Source of the DNA: Pseudotamlana agarivorans
Lineage (GTDB): Bacteria > Bacteroidota > Bacteroidia > Flavobacteriales > Flavobacteriaceae
DNA length: 64,000 nucleotides
Direction: 5' to 3'
NCBI RefSeq assembly: GCF_018860245.1
Contig: NZ_JAHKPD010000012.1
Coordinates: forward strand, 1-64,000
The notes beneath the pieces are model-generated. The model had not been told where the DNA came from and did not search any database. It worked only from the letters and a program-made list of their open reading frames with translations. This document shows positions 8,857 to 18,209 of the stretch, piece after piece; position 1 is the stretch's first letter, and every line of letters starts with the position of its first letter. The position numbers and the translations under genes are program-made.

Positions 8857-10437
8857 ATGGCAGAAGTAAAACCAGCTGAAATATCAGCAATCTTAGAAAA
8901 ACAACTTTCAGGTTTTGAGGCAGGCGCTTCATTAGATGAAGTAGGAACTGTATTAACTGTAGGTGATGGTATTGTACGTGCTTACGGATTATCTAACGCA
9001 CAGTATGGTGAGTTAGTAGAATTCGAAGGCGGGTTAGAAGGTATTGTACTTAATCTAGAAGAAGATAACGTTGGTATCGTACTTTTAGGTGAATCAGTAG
9101 GTGTAAAAGAAGGTTCTACAGTAAAACGTACTAACCGTATTGCTTCTATTAATGTAGGTGAAGGTATTGTAGGTCGTGTTGTTGATACTTTAGGAACACC
9201 AATTGATGGTAAAGGTCCTATTACTGGTGAAACTTACGAAATGCCACTTGAGCGTAAAGCGCCTGGTGTTATTTTCCGTGAGCCTGTAACCGAGCCATTA
9301 CAAACTGGTATTAAATCTATCGATGCGATGATTCCTGTAGGTCGTGGTCAACGTGAGTTGGTTATTGGTGACCGTCAAACTGGAAAAACAGCAGTTTGTA
9401 TTGATACCATCTTAAATCAAAAAGAATTTTACGATGCAGGTGAGCCTGTATATTGTATATATGTTGCCGTTGGTCAAAAAGCATCAACAGTAGCTTTAAT
9501 TGCTAAAACATTAGAAGAAAAAGGCGCCTTAGCTTATACTACTATTGTTGCAGCAAACGCATCAGACCCTGCTCCAATGCAAGTATATGCTCCTTTTGCA
9601 GGTGCTGCTATTGGTGAATATTTTAGAGATACTGGTCGTCCAGCTTTAATTGTATTTGATGATTTATCAAAACAAGCTGTTGCTTACCGTGAGGTATCTT
9701 TATTATTACGTCGTCCACCAGGACGTGAGGCGTATCCAGGTGATGTTTTCTACTTACACTCGCGTTTATTAGAGCGTGCTGCAAAAGTGATTAACAATGA
9801 TGAAATTGCTAAAGACATGAACGATCTTCCAGATTCGTTAAAAACTTTAGTAAAAGGTGGTGGTTCTTTAACTGCTTTACCAATTATTGAAACACAAGCA
9901 GGAGATGTTTCGGCCTATATTCCAACAAACGTAATTTCGATTACCGATGGACAAATTTTCTTAGATGGAGATTTATTCAACTCTGGTGTACGTCCAGCAA
10001 TTAACGTAGGTATTTCGGTATCTCGTGTTGGTGGTAACGCACAGATTAAATCTATGAAAAAAGTATCTGGTACTTTAAAATTAGATCAAGCGCAGTTCCG
10101 TGAGTTAGAAGCTTTCGCGAAGTTTGGTTCAGATTTAGATGCTGTTACTTTAAACGTAATTAACAAAGGTAAACGTAACGTTGAAATCTTAAAACAAGCA
10201 CAAAACGATCCATTTAGAGTGGAAGATCAAGTAGCCATTATCTATGCAGGATCTAAAAACTTATTGAGAGATGTGCCTGTTGAAAAGGTAAAAGAATTCG
10301 AAAGAAACTACCTAGAGTTATTAGGGTCTAAGCATAGTGATATCTTAGCAACTTTAAAAGCAGGAAAATTAACTGATGAAGTTACAGATACATTAACAGC
10401 TGTAGCAAAAGATTTATCAGCACAGTATAAAGGGTAA
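8857..10437 (+). CDS. atpA: F0F1 ATP synthase subunit alpha
   Basis: 526 residues, the non-catalytic nucleotide-binding subunit of F1. Walker A GDRQTGKT at 171-178, the alpha signature [17 protein letters not shown], and the [17 protein letters not shown] segment are intact. Codon use is strongly biased (repeated GGT, CGT, TTA), as expected for a highly expressed gene. A GC-rich hairpin repeat (10436-10466) overlaps the stop codon. Confidence 0.97.
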   Translation: MAEVKPAEISAILEKQLSGFEAGASLDEVGTVLTVGDGIVRAYGLSNAQYGELVEFEGGLEGIVLNLEEDNVGIVLLGESVGVKEGSTVKRTNRIASINVGEGIVGRVVDTLGTPIDGKGPITGETYEMPLERKAPGVIFREPVTEPLQTGIKSIDAMIPVGRGQRELVIGDRQTGKTAVCIDTILNQKEFYDAGEPVYCIYVAVGQKASTVALIAKTLEEKGALAYTTIVAANASDPAPMQVYAPFAGAAIGEYFRDTGRPALIVFDDLSKQAVAYREVSLLLRRPPGREAYPGDVFYLHSRLLERAAKVINNDEIAKDMNDLPDSLKTLVKGGGSLTALPIIETQAGDVSAYIPTNVISITDGQIFLDGDLFNSGVRPAINVGISVSRVGGNAQIKSMKKVSGTLKLDQAQFRELEAFAKFGSDLDAVTLNVINKGKRNVEILKQAQNDPFRVEDQVAIIYAGSKNLLRDVPVEKVKEFERNYLELLGSKHSDILATLKAGKLTDEVTDTLTAVAKDLSAQYKG

Positions 10438-10466
10438 GCCCCTCTTAATCTCCCCAGAGGGGAGAA
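10436..10466. repeat. GC-rich three-block hairpin repeat, copy A
   Basis: Reads CCCCTC-TTAAT-CTCCCC-AG-AGGGGAG: two C-rich blocks and one complementary G-rich block, so either C block can pair with the G block. The reverse complement of nearly the same sequence occurs at 13523-13553. It starts on the atpA stop codon. Confidence 0.75.
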
Positions 10467-10503
10467 TATAGAAACGGGAATTTCATATTTTAACGAATCA
10501 ATC

Positions 10504-10530
10504 CCTCTCCTTTGGAGAGGTTAGGAGAGG
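10504..10530. repeat. GC-rich three-block hairpin repeat, copy B, abutting the atpG start
   Basis: Reads CCTCTCC-TTT-GGAGAGG-TTA-GGAGAGG. The first block can pair with either G-rich block. The last block ends five bases before the atpG ATG and could act as an unusual Shine-Dalgarno sequence, hidden or exposed by the alternative pairing. Confidence 0.7.
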
Positions 10531-10535
10531 AAAAA

Positions 10536-11396
10536 ATGGCAAATTTAAAAGAAATACGTAACAGAATATCATCGGTATCTTCAACGATGCAGATTACCAG
10601 TGCCATGAAAATGGTATCGGCTGCGAAGTTAAAGAAAGCCCAAGATGCTATTACAGGAATGCGTCCGTATTCAGATAAGCTTACTGAACTTTTACAAGGT
10701 TTAAGTGCTACTCTAGATGCAGATTCTGAAAGCAAATATTCTGAAGTACGTGAGTTAAAGAAAGTACTTATTGTTGCAATAACGTCTAATAGAGGTTTAG
10801 CAGGAGCTTTCAATGCAAATATTATTAAAGAAGTTAATAAATTGACTTCTGAAAAATATGCTAACCAAGAGGTTTCGTATTTAGCAATTGGTAAAAAAGC
10901 TAATGATGCTTTCAAAAAAACCAATAAAGTAATTGCAAATGAAAGTGATCTTTATGACGATTTAACTTTTGATAACGTTGCTGTAATTGCAGAATCTTTA
11001 ATGGAGAAATTCGTTGAAGGTGAGTTTGATAAAATTGAAATTGTATATAATAAATTCAAAAATGCAGCAACTCAAATTGTAACGACCGAACAGTTTTTGC
11101 CAATTGTTCCAGTGGAAACTGAAGATACAAGCGATACTTTTTACATTTTTGAACCTTCTCAGCTTGAGATTATTGATCAGTTAATACCAAAGTCTTTAAA
11201 AACTCAATTATACGGAGGTATTAGAGATTCATTTGCTAGTGAGCACGGTGCACGTATGACAGCAATGCATAAGGCAACCGATAATGCGACCGAATTAAGA
11301 GATCAACTTAAATTAACGTACAATAAAGCACGTCAAGCAGCTATTACTAACGAAATCCTTGAGATTGTTGGTGGTGCAGAAGCCTTAAATAATTAA
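10536..11396 (+). CDS. atpG: F0F1 ATP synthase subunit gamma
   Basis: 286 residues, the central rotor shaft. Starts MANLKEIRNRISSV, has the N-terminal helix with ITSAMKMVSAAKLKKAQ and the C-terminal helix with YNKARQAAITNEILEIVGGAEAL, both highly conserved. The ATG at 10536 is chosen over an in-frame TTG at 10512, which lies inside a hairpin repeat. Last atp gene here; a terminator follows. The beta and epsilon genes are elsewhere, as is usual in this group. Confidence 0.95.
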   Translation: MANLKEIRNRISSVSSTMQITSAMKMVSAAKLKKAQDAITGMRPYSDKLTELLQGLSATLDADSESKYSEVRELKKVLIVAITSNRGLAGAFNANIIKEVNKLTSEKYANQEVSYLAIGKKANDAFKKTNKVIANESDLYDDLTFDNVAVIAESLMEKFVEGEFDKIEIVYNKFKNAATQIVTTEQFLPIVPVETEDTSDTFYIFEPSQLEIIDQLIPKSLKTQLYGGIRDSFASEHGARMTAMHKATDNATELRDQLKLTYNKARQAAITNEILEIVGGAEALNN

Positions 11397-11433
11397 AAAT
11401 TTGTAACGAAAGTGATTTCGTAACGCAAGAATA

Positions 11434-11465
11434 AAAAGCCTCACTTTTAGTGGGGCTTTTCTATT
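11434..11465 (+). terminator. Intrinsic terminator of the atp operon
   Basis: AAAAGCCTCAC (11434-11444) pairs with GTGGGGCTTTT (11450-11460) around the loop TTTTA with one wobble pair, followed by CTATTTTT. Confidence 0.85.
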
Positions 11466-11548
11466 TTTAGAGAATTACAGACAACACAAACTATTCTTTG
11501 TTTTACGTTTTCTAAAAACGTACTTTTAACACAACTAACAGGACATAC

Positions 11549-13021
11549 TTGGGCGCACTTAAAAATTTATTCAAACAAACATTTATTTATGGTTTAGCTA
11601 CGGTTTTACCTCGAATGCTAAGCTTTTTATTAGTACCTCTATATACTACAAAAGGCGTGCTTTCCTCTGTTGCCGAGTATGGTGAAGTATCTGTAATTTT
11701 CTCCTATTTCGTGCTTTTCAATGTTATTTTGGCTTACGGCATGGAAACTGCTTTTTTTCGGTTTTTTAATAAGGAAGAAGATCAAGATAAGGTGACGAGT
11801 ACGGTTGCAGTATCACTCATCATTAGTTCTATAGGGTTTTTTGCTCTGGCGTTCTTGTTTAAAGATTATATCGCCAATCTCATCGATGTTAAGGTACAGT
11901 ATCTTAAATATGTATTTTGGATTTTGCTTTTAGATGCCTTGGTCATTATTCCATTCGCTTGGTTAAGAGCAAATGAACAACCCATGCGTTATGCTTTGAT
12001 AAAGATTTTTAATGTCATGGTGAATATTGGATTGAATTTATTCTTTCTATTGGCCTTGAAAAATTTAGTGTCACGAGGCGTAATTTTTGAAAGTCTTTAT
12101 GTTCCAAATTTTGGTGTGAGTTATATTCTAATTGCGAACGTTATAGCCAGTGGTATTACGCTTTTAATCATGTTGCCATTTTATACTCGGGTAAAATACA
12201 GATTTGACGTCACCTTGTGGAAAAAGATGATGAAGTATGCGGTTCCAGTATTAATTGCTGGTGTTGCTTTTTCCATTAATGAAACATTCGATAGAATTTT
12301 ATTAAATCATTTATTACCGGCAGATATTGCAAAAACTCAAATTGGTTTGTATTCGGCCTGTTATAAATTGGCATTGTTTATGACCCTCTTTGCTACAGCC
12401 TATAGATTAGGTATAGAGCCTTTTTTCTTCAGTCATGCAAAAGCCAAAGACCCTCAAAAAAATTATGCCTTAATTTTAGAGTTTTTTGTCATTTTTGGTT
12501 CTATAATTCTATTAGGTGCCATTGTATTTGTTGATATATTGAAAATTATTATAGTTAGAGGGCAAGGGTATTGGGAAGCCATGTGGATCGTACCACTTAT
12601 ACTTATCGCTAACTTTTGCTTAGGTATTTATCACAACTTGTCTGTTTGGTATAAAATTACAGACCGCACAAGGTTTGGGGCCTATATTTCTATTTTTGGA
12701 GCTTTGGTCACCTTAGTATTAAACTTTTGGCTCATTCCAACTATAGGTTATAAAGGTTCTGCAATTGCGACTTTAGCCGCGTATGCCTCAATGATGCTTT
12801 TATCGTTTTACTTCGGAAGAAAATATTATCCAATTCCATATAATTTAAAGAAAATAGGGTGGTACCTGGGAGCATCTATCGGTCTTTCATTGCTGTCATT
12901 CTATCAATTTCGGGGTAATTATAGCATCGGAATTTCCATGTTAATTGTATTTTTGGGTATTGTAATTTATTCTGAACAGAAATTTATCAGGCAACTATTA
13001 ATTAAAAAGCATGCAAATTAA
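11549..13021 (+). CDS. Polysaccharide flippase family protein (Wzx/MATE-like)
   Basis: 490 residues with about 12-14 membrane helices throughout. The start [23 protein letters not shown] is typical of the oligosaccharide flippase branch of the MOP superfamily, which moves lipid-linked saccharides across the inner membrane. The start is TTG at 11549. It overlaps dut by 11 bases. The conserved link with dut and a nucleotidyltransferase supports envelope polysaccharide export, but the substrate is unknown. Confidence 0.85.
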   Translation: MGALKNLFKQTFIYGLATVLPRMLSFLLVPLYTTKGVLSSVAEYGEVSVIFSYFVLFNVILAYGMETAFFRFFNKEEDQDKVTSTVAVSLIISSIGFFALAFLFKDYIANLIDVKVQYLKYVFWILLLDALVIIPFAWLRANEQPMRYALIKIFNVMVNIGLNLFFLLALKNLVSRGVIFESLYVPNFGVSYILIANVIASGITLLIMLPFYTRVKYRFDVTLWKKMMKYAVPVLIAGVAFSINETFDRILLNHLLPADIAKTQIGLYSACYKLALFMTLFATAYRLGIEPFFFSHAKAKDPQKNYALILEFFVIFGSIILLGAIVFVDILKIIIVRGQGYWEAMWIVPLILIANFCLGIYHNLSVWYKITDRTRFGAYISIFGALVTLVLNFWLIPTIGYKGSAIATLAAYASMMLLSFYFGRKYYPIPYNLKKIGWYLGASIGLSLLSFYQFRGNYSIGISMLIVFLGIVIYSEQKFIRQLLIKKHAN

Positions 13022-13445
13022 AATTATAAACAAATCTCAACACGATTTACCAAACTATGAAACTTTGGCGTCGGCAGGGATGGATTTAAGAGCAAATTTA
13101 TCAGAATCTAGAGTTTTGAAACCTTTAGAGCGTACCGTTGTGGGTACTGGTTTATTTATAGAATTACCAGTTGGTATTGAAGCCCAAGTGCGCCCTAGAA
13201 GTGGTTTAGCGGCTAAAAAAGGCATAACAGTACTTAATGCGCCAGGGACTATCGATGCAGATTATAGAGGTGAAATAGGTGTGATTTTAGTAAACCTATC
13301 CCATGAGAATTTTACAGTGAATAACGGTGAGCGAATTGCACAAATGGTAATCGCGAAACACGAACGTGCCGAATGGCAGCAAGTTGAGGAACTTACCGAT
13401 ACCGACAGAGGTGCAGGTGGTTTTGGAAGCACTGGGGTGAAATAG
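13011..13445 (+). CDS. dut: dUTP diphosphatase
   Basis: 144 residues with all five trimeric dUTPase motifs in order: [36 protein letters not shown] and the C-terminal [11 protein letters not shown] that closes over the active site. It hydrolyses dUTP to dUMP and pyrophosphate, preventing uracil incorporation and supplying dTMP synthesis. It starts within the end of the flippase gene, so the two are probably translated together. Confidence 0.96.
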   Translation: MQIKIINKSQHDLPNYETLASAGMDLRANLSESRVLKPLERTVVGTGLFIELPVGIEAQVRPRSGLAAKKGITVLNAPGTIDADYRGEIGVILVNLSHENFTVNNGERIAQMVIAKHERAEWQQVEELTDTDRGAGGFGSTGVK

Positions 13446-13446
13446 G

Positions 13447-13468
13447 CCCCCTAACCCCCAGAAGGGGG
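13447..13468. repeat. GC-rich three-block hairpin repeat, copy C
   Basis: CCCCC-TAA-CCCCC-AGAA-GGGGG just after the dut stop codon. It has the same three-block plan as copies A and B with different bases in every block. Confidence 0.7.
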
Positions 13469-13522
13469 AACTCGCACGTTATGCATATAGTAAATAAAAA
13501 ATTAATTTAATAATATAATAGT

Positions 13523-13553
13523 TTCTCCCCTGTGGGGAGATTAAGAGGGGCTT
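13523..13553. repeat. GC-rich three-block hairpin repeat, copy D, abutting a start codon
   Basis: TTCTCCCC-TGT-GGGGAGA-TTAA-GAGGGG-CTT, the near-exact reverse complement of copy A (10436-10466). It ends at the base before the ATG at 13554, so it forms the whole 5' leader next to the start codon. Confidence 0.75.
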
Positions 13554-14573
13554 ATGAAAATAATAGTACCAATGGCAGGACGTGGTTCACGTTTACGTCC
13601 GCACAGTTTAACCGTACCAAAACCATTAATTCCAGTAGCTGGACAACCAATTGTTCACCGCTTGGTAAAAGATATTGCTAAAGTTTTAAAACAACCAATT
13701 GATGAAATTGCTTTTGTTTTGGGTGATCCGGCTTGGTTTGGCGATGATGTGGTTTCTAGTTTAGAAGATTTAGCTAAAGGTTTAGGGGCCAAGGCTTCTA
13801 TTTACCGCCAGGATAAACCACTTGGTACAGGCCACGCCATTATGTGTGCCGAACCTTCTTTATCTGGACCTGCAGTAATCGCTTACGCGGATACCTTAAT
13901 TCGTGCGCAATTTGATTTAGATCCTGAGGCTGATAGCGTAATTTGGACCAAACAAGTTGCCAATCCGGAAGCTTATGGAGTGGTTAAATTAAACCACAAT
14001 CAAGAAATTGTTGAGCTTGTTGAAAAACCAGAAACTTTTGTGAGTGATCAGGCCGTTATTGGAATCTATTACTTTAAAGATGTTGCGGTTTTAAAAGGGA
14101 AATTACAAGAAATACTAGATGAGAACGTTATGAACGGTGGCGAATACCAAATTAATGATGGTATAAAGCGCATGATGGCCGAAGGTAAAGTTTTTAAAAC
14201 AGGCACTGTGGATGAGTGGATGGACTGCGGAAACAAGGCCATTACTATTGAAACCAACGAACGCATGTTAGGTTTTTTAAAGACTGATGGTGACGAGCAG
14301 TTAATTGCCGATTCTGTGACATTAGACAACGCGAACATTATCGAACCTTGTTTTATTGGTGAAAATGTAGTACTTAAAAATGCTACGGTAGGCCCTTTTG
14401 TTTCTATTGGTAAAGATAGTGTGATTGAAAATTCAACGATTAAAAACAGTTTGATTCAAACCAACACGAGCATCAAAAACGCTAATTTAGAGCAGGCTAT
14501 GGTTGGGAATCATGTGAAATATAACGGGGCGTTTACAAGTATTAGTATTGGGGATTACTCTGTATTAGATTAA
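13554..14573 (+). CDS. Sugar-1-phosphate nucleotidyltransferase
   Basis: 339 residues: an N-terminal nucleotidyl-transferase domain with MAGRGSRLRPHSLTVPKPL (GxGxRxxP motif and catalytic Lys) and LGTGHAI, then a C-terminal left-handed beta-helix with imperfect hexapeptides (NATVGPFVSIGKDSVIENS). It makes an NDP-sugar for envelope glycan synthesis; glucose-1-phosphate thymidylyltransferase-like or GDP/UDP specificity cannot be fixed from sequence. It directly follows repeat copy D. Confidence 0.88.
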   Translation: MKIIVPMAGRGSRLRPHSLTVPKPLIPVAGQPIVHRLVKDIAKVLKQPIDEIAFVLGDPAWFGDDVVSSLEDLAKGLGAKASIYRQDKPLGTGHAIMCAEPSLSGPAVIAYADTLIRAQFDLDPEADSVIWTKQVANPEAYGVVKLNHNQEIVELVEKPETFVSDQAVIGIYYFKDVAVLKGKLQEILDENVMNGGEYQINDGIKRMMAEGKVFKTGTVDEWMDCGNKAITIETNERMLGFLKTDGDEQLIADSVTLDNANIIEPCFIGENVVLKNATVGPFVSIGKDSVIENSTIKNSLIQTNTSIKNANLEQAMVGNHVKYNGAFTSISIGDYSVLD

Positions 14574-14599
14574 TTCCCGCGAAGGCGGGAATCTCATGA
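14572..14599. repeat. REP-like palindrome (ATTCCCGC/GCGGGAAT + CTCAT), copy 1
   Basis: ATTCCCGC-GAAG-GCGGGAAT followed by CTCATGA, overlapping the stop of the nucleotidyltransferase gene. Close relatives lie at 21962-21987 and, inverted, at 22138-22163. It may also serve as a transcription-end hairpin. Confidence 0.75.
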
Positions 14600-14652
14600 A
14601 TGTTAGTTGTACTGATGCAAGAAGTAATACTTATGAATTACACGTTACAGCC

Positions 14653-14757
14653 GCGTTAGGGATTGAAGCGGCATCCTTTTTGCCTTGAAAAGTAAAAAGA
14701 TATAGTCTTTCGACTGCGCTCAAGATAAATAACATCCCGACCCTTGTGGTAACGCCC
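14653..14757. repeat. Interspersed element with GCGTTA/TAACGC ends, copy 1
   Basis: Begins GCGTTAGGGATTGAAGCGGC and ends CCCGACCCTTGTGGTAACGCCC. The same start and end occur at 31671-31818 with a different centre. The inside carries AAAAAGATATAGT and a TCGACTGCGCTCAAGAT segment. It looks like a small non-autonomous element or structured repeat. Confidence 0.6.
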
Positions 14758-14785
14758 AAATGAAAACCGAATTGCTATATTAAAA

Positions 14786-16147
14786 ATGAAGCACAAAATC
14801 TACATATTTTATTTTCTCTTCGGAATATTAATTTTTCCGAGCTTTGGTTATGCCCAAGTAGATTTTAATAAAAAGCCTGATGACGATTTGGGTAATCATG
14901 AAGATGAATTTCAAGAACTTTTTTATGAGGCCTTAAAGCAAAAAGGTATCGAGAATTACGATCGCGCGGCCGAAGCATTGAAAAAGTGTATCAAAATGGA
15001 TAAATCGGTTCCGGTGCTTTATTTTGAATTGGGGAAGTGCTATAACCATCTTAAAAATTTCGGGGCTGCCGAAGATGCTTTAAAAAAAGCGGTTGATAAG
15101 GATCCGGATAACGAATGGTTTTTAGATGAGCTATACGGGTACTATGCCGCACATAATGAACATGATAAAGCTATAAAAACAGTAAAGCAATTGGTTAAAT
15201 ATCATCCCGATTATAAGGAGGATTTGGCTGGTTTATATGCACGTACTGAAAAGTATGATGATGCATTGAAGATACTAGACGCGTTAGATGCTGAATTTGG
15301 CACAACAATGAGTCGTGATATCATGCGCAATAAAATTTATGAAGCCACAGGGAATACTAAAGATCGCATTGAAAATTTAGAAGCTCGTGTTGAGAACAAC
15401 CCCGAGAAGGAATCTAATTATTTGGCTTTAATTTTCCGCTATAGCGAAAATAATGAAAAGGATAAGGCTTTTGAAACGGCTAAGGAATTGCTTAAAATCA
15501 ATCCGAATTCCCAGTTAGTACATATGGCTTTGTACAAATTTTACTTAGACGATAACGAAACCGCTAAGGCTGTTGAATCGATGAAAATTGTGGTAAAAAG
15601 CAATGAAATTAAGCCCGATACTAAAATGAAAGTGCTCACAGATTTCATGACCTTTGTTAAAGCCCATCCCGAATTTGAAGCCGATTTAATGGAAGCGACT
15701 GCTTTGGTTAGTGATTCCAACACTAGTAAAACTGTTATGGAATTAGGGCAGTATTATTTGGCTAAAGGAGATAAAGAAAAGGCGTTAACGCACTTTGAAA
15801 CGGCATTACGATTGGAGCCTAATAATTTTAATATGCTTCGTAATGTGATGTTGCTCTATATTGATTTAGGACACTATGAACAGGCGAGAGCTTTAAGTGC
15901 CGAATCCTTGGAGAAATTCCCTTCACAACCATTATTTTATTTGGTTAATGGTGTGTCTTCTAATAAACTGAATGCGCCTAAAGCTGCGCTGGAATCTTTA
16001 GAAATGGGTTTAGATTTTATCATAGAAGATTCTAAAATGGAAGCCGATTTTTATGTTCAAATGAGTCAGGCTTATACCTTGCTAAACAATACAGCTAAAG
16101 CGAAAACGTTTAGTGATAAAGCGAAACAAATACAATCCTCAAATTAA
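14786..16147 (+). CDS. Exported tetratricopeptide repeat protein
   Basis: 453 residues with a signal peptide (about 1-23, ending GYAQ) and repeated TPR units from about residue 45 to the end (for example VPVLYFELGKCYNHLKNFGAAEDALKK). Periplasmic or outer-membrane scaffold. Its stop overlaps the ATG of the DUF4292 gene, and that gene abuts the M23 gene, so all three form an operon likely devoted to outer-membrane or cell-wall maintenance. No enzymatic motif is visible. Confidence 0.85.
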   Translation: MKHKIYIFYFLFGILIFPSFGYAQVDFNKKPDDDLGNHEDEFQELFYEALKQKGIENYDRAAEALKKCIKMDKSVPVLYFELGKCYNHLKNFGAAEDALKKAVDKDPDNEWFLDELYGYYAAHNEHDKAIKTVKQLVKYHPDYKEDLAGLYARTEKYDDALKILDALDAEFGTTMSRDIMRNKIYEATGNTKDRIENLEARVENNPEKESNYLALIFRYSENNEKDKAFETAKELLKINPNSQLVHMALYKFYLDDNETAKAVESMKIVVKSNEIKPDTKMKVLTDFMTFVKAHPEFEADLMEATALVSDSNTSKTVMELGQYYLAKGDKEKALTHFETALRLEPNNFNMLRNVMLLYIDLGHYEQARALSAESLEKFPSQPLFYLVNGVSSNKLNAPKAALESLEMGLDFIIEDSKMEADFYVQMSQAYTLLNNTAKAKTFSDKAKQIQSSN

Positions 16148-16914
16148 TGCGTAAACACTTATATTTTAGTTTAAGTTTAGTCTTTTTATTTCTGTTTAAT
16201 TGTAAATCGGCGAAAACAATTGTACCTGGCGAGGTGAATTATAAATTGTCTACAAAGCAATTAATTAAGGCGAATAAGGAGCAAGCTTCAGATTTTAAAA
16301 CGCTACAATCGAAACTTAAAATCACTTTTACTCATGCTGAGAAATCCCAAACGTACACGGTAAATTTAAGAGCAAAAAAGGATGAAGTGCTATGGATTAA
16401 CGCCCCTTTTTCGGTAGTGCGAGCTATGGTGACACCCGAAAGAGTTGGCTTTTATAATAAGTTGGATCATACTTATTTTGATGGCGATTATGAATATTTA
16501 AGTGATTTATTGGGTACCGAACTTGATTTTGAGAAGGTTCAGAATATATTGTTTGGCGAAACTATTTTTAGTTTGAATAGTAGTACCTATGGTTCTTCTG
16601 TTGCAGATGGTTCGTATGTGGTAAACCCGAAACAGCAACGTGCCTTATTTGAGATTTTCTTTTTGATAAGTCCGAAAAACTTCAAAGTCACTTCTCAGCA
16701 AATCTCACAACCTTCAGAATTTAGACATTTACAAGTTGATTATGAATCGTATCAATTGATTGATAAGCAAAGACTACCAGAGCGCATTAAAGTGATGGCC
16801 GTTGAAGCGAACGAAGAAACGATTATTGGTTTAGAATTTAAGAATGTCACTTTAAATGAAGATTTTAGGTTTCCGTTTAAAATTCCTTCTGGATTTAAAA
16901 AAATAAAACTGTAA
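16147..16914 (+). CDS. DUF4292 lipoprotein
   Basis: 255 residues: hydrophobic N-terminus with lipobox LFNC (Cys 19), then a region resembling the LolB/LolA fold (LKITFTHAEKSQTYTVNLRAKKDEVLWI). DUF4292 proteins are conserved in Bacteroidota between a TPR protein and an M23 peptidase-like protein, as here. A LolB-like role in placing lipoproteins is an inference from the fold-like pattern, not shown. Confidence 0.82.
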   Translation: MRKHLYFSLSLVFLFLFNCKSAKTIVPGEVNYKLSTKQLIKANKEQASDFKTLQSKLKITFTHAEKSQTYTVNLRAKKDEVLWINAPFSVVRAMVTPERVGFYNKLDHTYFDGDYEYLSDLLGTELDFEKVQNILFGETIFSLNSSTYGSSVADGSYVVNPKQQRALFEIFFLISPKNFKVTSQQISQPSEFRHLQVDYESYQLIDKQRLPERIKVMAVEANEETIIGLEFKNVTLNEDFRFPFKIPSGFKKIKL

Positions 16915-18141
16915 ATGCACATAGTGAATTCATATAAAACTCTTTTTTTATTCGTTGCATTAATTTGCAGTACGATTGGTTTTGCTCAAAATAATAAGCA
17001 AAAACAGCTGGAGTCACGCCGCCAAGAGTTGCGCAGGGAAATTCAGAAAATAAATGAATTGCGTTCTGAACATAAAACGAAGGAGAAATCGGAGTTGTCC
17101 TTAATAGAAGATTTTAATTATAAGATTAATGTCCTTTCTAATTTAATTAAAGTTACCAACCAGCAAGCCAATTTACTATCGCGAGAAATTAGTGCCAATC
17201 AAAATCATATTACCGAACTAAGGGAAGAATTAAAGCAACTTAAGGAAGCTTACGCCGATATGATTGTGAAATCTTATAAAAGTAAGAATCAACAAAGTCG
17301 TATTATGTTTTTGCTTTCTTCACAAAACTTTAAACAGGCCTATAAGCGTATTCAGTACATCAAGCAATACTCGAATTACCAAAAGAAACAAGGCGCACTT
17401 ATAAAAGCCAAAACGGAAGAATTACAAGAAACTAATGTGACACTATTAAAGCAGCAAGAAGAGAAAAAGAATTTGATTGCCGAGAATAGAATTACTCAAA
17501 AATCTTTAGAAAAGGAGCGTAAGGATCATCAGATTTTAATGCAATCTATAAAGAAGAACCTTTCTATGTATGCTTCTCAAATTAAGCAGAAACAACGTGA
17601 AGCCGCTAAGATTGATAAAGAGATTGACCGCTTAATTAAAGAAGCGATAGCAAAATCGAATGCTAAGGCAGGAAAAAAAGCAAGTTCTAAAAGTTTTGCC
17701 TTAACGGCGGAAGAAAAGGTTTTAGCTTCTAACTTTATAGCGAATAGGGGGAAGTTGCCTTGGCCTGTTGAGCGTGGGGTCGTACGTTTGCGTTATGGTA
17801 CGCAGCGTCACCCTATCGATAATTCATTAACCATAAAAAGTAATGGTGTGCGTATTGCTACTGCTAAAGGCGCTAAAGCACGTGCCGTATTTAACGGTGA
17901 GGTGAGTGAGATTTTAAGAATGAAACACGTGAACCCTATTGTGATGATTCGTCATGGTAATTATTTAACGATTTATAAGAATTTATCGAAAGTCTATGTC
18001 AAGAAAGGTGATAAAGTCTCCACAAAACAAGAAATTGGTGAGATAGCCACTAACCCAAGTAATGGTGAAACGATTTTAAGTTTTATTCTGTCTAAAGGTA
18101 GGGAAACTAAAAATCCGGCAAGTTGGATTTATAAGATGTGA
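16915..18141 (+). CDS. EnvC-like murein hydrolase activator with degenerate M23 domain
   Basis: 408 residues: signal peptide (1-24, ending GFAQ), a long coiled coil (about 25-245) and a C-terminal M23/LytM domain (about 280-408). The zinc motif HxxxD reads SNGVR (Ser309, Arg313), and the HxHF motif reads ILSF, so the metal ligands are missing. This is the layout of EnvC, which is not an enzyme but activates cell-wall amidases at division. Last gene of the TPR-DUF4292-M23 operon. Confidence 0.87.
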   Translation: MHIVNSYKTLFLFVALICSTIGFAQNNKQKQLESRRQELRREIQKINELRSEHKTKEKSELSLIEDFNYKINVLSNLIKVTNQQANLLSREISANQNHITELREELKQLKEAYADMIVKSYKSKNQQSRIMFLLSSQNFKQAYKRIQYIKQYSNYQKKQGALIKAKTEELQETNVTLLKQQEEKKNLIAENRITQKSLEKERKDHQILMQSIKKNLSMYASQIKQKQREAAKIDKEIDRLIKEAIAKSNAKAGKKASSKSFALTAEEKVLASNFIANRGKLPWPVERGVVRLRYGTQRHPIDNSLTIKSNGVRIATAKGAKARAVFNGEVSEILRMKHVNPIVMIRHGNYLTIYKNLSKVYVKKGDKVSTKQEIGEIATNPSNGETILSFILSKGRETKNPASWIYKM

Positions 18142-18209
18142 TTTAAATTTTAAAGTTTAATAAAAGGGTAATATTGCTTATTTTTATATGAATTCAATCT
18201 AAAAAACCT

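Noticed and set aside
10490-10924. 144-codon minus-strand open frame opposite atpG
   Set aside because: Composition is that of a shadow of the strongly conserved atpG frame; no recognisable protein or start signal.
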